From assembly GCA_943845485.1 (NCBI GenBank), contig CALTNV010000093.1:1-7211 (forward strand): a stretch of 7,211 bases of DNA. The letters run 5' to 3'. This stretch comes from an uncultured Flavobacteriales bacterium (GTDB lineage Bacteria > Bacteroidota > Bacteroidia > Flavobacteriales > CALTNV01). This document shows positions 5,578-7,211 of the stretch, one piece after another. The notes under the pieces are model-generated. The model was given only the letters and a program-made list of their open reading frames with translations. It had not been told where the DNA came from and searched no databases. The position numbers were made by a program, and so were the translations under genes. The first letter of the stretch is position 1. The number at the start of each line of letters is the position of its first letter.

Positions 5578-7152
5578 TTAATCTATCAAAGGTGGATTCA
5601 CCCCCATGTTATAAAGAATAAAAGAAAATATATCTGCTTCTTGATCAATTAATTTATTAACTGGTGTACCAGCCCCATGACCTGCATTTGTTTCTATTCT
5701 TATTAAAAGAGGAGAATTACCATTTGATTTTTCTTGAAGCTCTGCAGCAAACTTAAAAGAGTGAGCAGGCACTACCCTATCATCATGATCACCAGTTAAA
5801 ATCATTGTTGCTGGATAATGAATTCCATGTCTTACATTATGTACAGGAGAATAACCATATAAGTAATTGAACATCTCTTTGCTATCCTCAGAAGTTCCGT
5901 AATCATAAGCCCAACCTGCTCCTGCAGTAAATTTATGGTAACGTAACATGTCTAAAACCCCAACACCTGGTATAGCAACTTTTATTAAATCTGGACGTTG
6001 TGTTAATATGGCACCTACAAGTAAACCTCCGTTAGATCTACCACTAATTGCTAAATAATCACTACTAGTATATTTATTATCAATTAAATATTCAGCAGCA
6101 GATATAAAATCATCAAATACATTTTGTTTTTGTTGTTTGGTACCAGATTTATGCCATTCAGTACCATATTCTCCACCACCTCTTAAATTAGGAACTGCAT
6201 ATATATAACCCATCTCCAACCAAACAGCAATAGGCGCTTTAAATGATGGGGATAAAGAAACATTAAATCCTCCATAACCATATAAAATAGTTGGCGTAGA
6301 AGCATTTAATTTTAATCCTTTTTTATAAGTAATTGTCATTGGTATATCAGTACTGTCTTTTGATTTATAGAATACTTGTTTTGATTCATATAAATCTGAA
6401 TTAAAGTTCAAATTAGGTTTCCAAAATAGTTTTGAATTTCCATCTACTATACTCATTTCATAAATAGAAGTTGGTGTATAGTAATTAGTAAATGAAAAAT
6501 AAATAACACTATCATTAATATTCCCTGAAAAGCCTCGAATAGTTCCTTGACCAGGTAGTTCTATTTTTCTAATTTCTTTACCTTCAAAATTATATTGAGT
6601 TACTTTAGAATGAACATCTTTCATATAAGTGGCAAAAATATATCCCCCGCCAACTGAAGTAGATAATACATTAGATTTTTCGGGAATTAAATCTATCCAT
6701 TTTGAAACATAAGGATTATCATCATTGACAGAAATAACTTTCCTATTAGGTGCTTCAAAATTAGTAACAATATAAAATTTTCCGTTTTGATGAGCCAAAA
6801 TATTTGCTTCAAAATTTTCGTTTGTAAAAACCTCCATTATTGAATCATCTTCTTTATCAAGGGCTTTTACAAATAACTGATTACCTGATGTTGTATTTGC
6901 TCCAGAAATAACAAGAAACTTATTATCTTTTGTAACATTACCCGATACATATCTAAAATGCTGGTTTAAATCATTTCCAAAAACAACCTTATCTTCATTC
7001 TGATTTGAATTTAATTTATGAAAATACAACTTGTGATTATCAGTTTTAGCAGACAATTCACTTCCTATAGGTTTATCATAACTTGAATAATAAAACCCCT
7101 TATTTCCTAACCAAGATACACCACTAAATTTAACATCTAAGGGTATCACCAA
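5578..7152 (-). CDS. Prolyl oligopeptidase (S9A), C-terminal 3/4, frameshifted
   Basis: Serine peptidase that cleaves after proline in short peptides; flavobacterial enzymes of this type are usually exported to the periplasm, but the signal region lies outside this window. The visible frame covers most of the seven-bladed propeller (about 5-265) and the whole alpha/beta-hydrolase domain (about 266-524). Seen directly: YGYGGF (291-296, oxyanion Tyr293), RGGGEYG (324-330), the nucleophile elbow GRSNGG with Ser373, W414 of the proline pocket (AGWAYDYG), GDHDDRV with catalytic Asp457 and substrate-binding Arg459, and NAGHGAG with His492. The catalytic triad is therefore complete. The listed start is a TTG at 7150-7152 that I do not believe is the real start: it falls inside the conserved segment before DVKFSGVSW, and the preceding residues are encoded in another frame up to the window edge. 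Full-length relatives have about 700 residues, so roughly 150 lie outside. Confidence 0.92.
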   Translation of the reverse strand: MVIPLDVKFSGVSWLGNKGFYYSSYDKPIGSELSAKTDNHKLYFHKLNSNQNEDKVVFGNDLNQHFRYVSGNVTKDNKFLVISGANTTSGNQLFVKALDKEDDSIMEVFTNENFEANILAHQNGKFYIVTNFEAPNRKVISVNDDNPYVSKWIDLIPEKSNVLSTSVGGGYIFATYMKDVHSKVTQYNFEGKEIRKIELPGQGTIRGFSGNINDSVIYFSFTNYYTPTSIYEMSIVDGNSKLFWKPNLNFNSDLYESKQVFYKSKDSTDIPMTITYKKGLKLNASTPTILYGYGGFNVSLSPSFKAPIAVWLEMGYIYAVPNLRGGGEYGTEWHKSGTKQQKQNVFDDFISAAEYLIDNKYTSSDYLAISGRSNGGLLVGAILTQRPDLIKVAIPGVGVLDMLRYHKFTAGAGWAYDYGTSEDSKEMFNYLYGYSPVHNVRHGIHYPATMILTGDHDDRVVPAHSFKFAAELQEKSNGNSPLLIRIETNAGHGAGTPVNKLIDQEADIFSFILYNMGVNPPLID

Positions 7153-7211
7153 TCTGCTTTTTTGTATGGGTGTTGATTACTATTACTTTCCTCCAGTCAC
7201 TTCCTCCCTCA
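7130..7211 (-). pseudogene. Upstream piece of the oligopeptidase in shifted frame
   Basis: Reading the minus strand from 7210 downward gives EGGSDWRKVIVINTHT followed by KKQIGDTL, then RC and a stop at 7130-7132. The segment G-x-D-W-R-x-V/I ... T-K-K-Q ... DTL is what precedes DVKFSG in flavobacterial prolyl oligopeptidases. The peptidase frame resumes as TLDVKFSG if one C is dropped from the CCC at 7141-7143 (minus-strand sense), or in-frame with one more residue if two bases were lost. The gene is therefore split by a frameshift between about 7135 and 7147. This is either a real disruption or an assembly/sequencing error near the end of the contig; I cannot tell which. Confidence 0.8.

Noticed and set aside
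7150..7152. TTG as the true start of the oligopeptidase
   Set aside because: It lies inside a conserved segment of the family, and homologous coding sequence continues upstream in another frame, so it is an artefact of the frameshift.

Overview
The window looks like chromosomal DNA from a marine-type or host-free member of the Flavobacteriia (phylum Bacteroidota). Base composition is very AT-rich, start codons lack Shine-Dalgarno sequences and have A/T-rich leaders, and there is a short-signal lipoprotein. The prolyl oligopeptidase and the SelO are of the type seen in flavobacteria. This assignment rests on protein resemblance recalled from memory, not on a search.

Layout from left to right: (1) An AT-rich leader (1-165), then a two-gene plus-strand unit (166-1764) encoding two exported proteins of uncharacterised families: a DUF2092-type lipoprotein with a LolA-like domain, and a His/Tyr/Asn-rich secreted protein of the DUF6515 type. 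(2) A 155-bp intergenic region that ends in a perfect 19-bp inverted repeat overlapping the next start codon. Each arm is itself a 13-bp palindrome. (3) A tight three-gene plus-strand unit (1920-5484): selO (protein adenylyltransferase, complete with its Cys-containing tail), a TIGR03862-type FAD flavoprotein, and a TIGR02757/DUF2400 protein. The spacers are 16 bp and 0 bp. (4) A convergent intergenic region with an 11-bp-stem hairpin. (5) On the minus strand, a prolyl oligopeptidase (S9A) gene that runs off the right edge. Its catalytic half is intact, but a one-base-type frameshift near 7141 separates it from recognisable upstream coding sequence that reaches the window end.

The selO unit joins a redox-responsive AMPylase, a flavoprotein and a protein that I read as a remote HhH-GPD DNA-glycosylase-like fold. 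The double-palindrome element at the selO start is the strongest unexplained signal here: it may be an operator pair, three helical turns apart, or an RNA hairpin hiding the AUG. I see no tRNA, rRNA, CRISPR array, insertion sequence or phage gene. No wholly new multi-gene system is evident; the points of interest are the selO control element, the possible DNA-repair-like fold of the TIGR02757 protein, and the broken peptidase reading frame.
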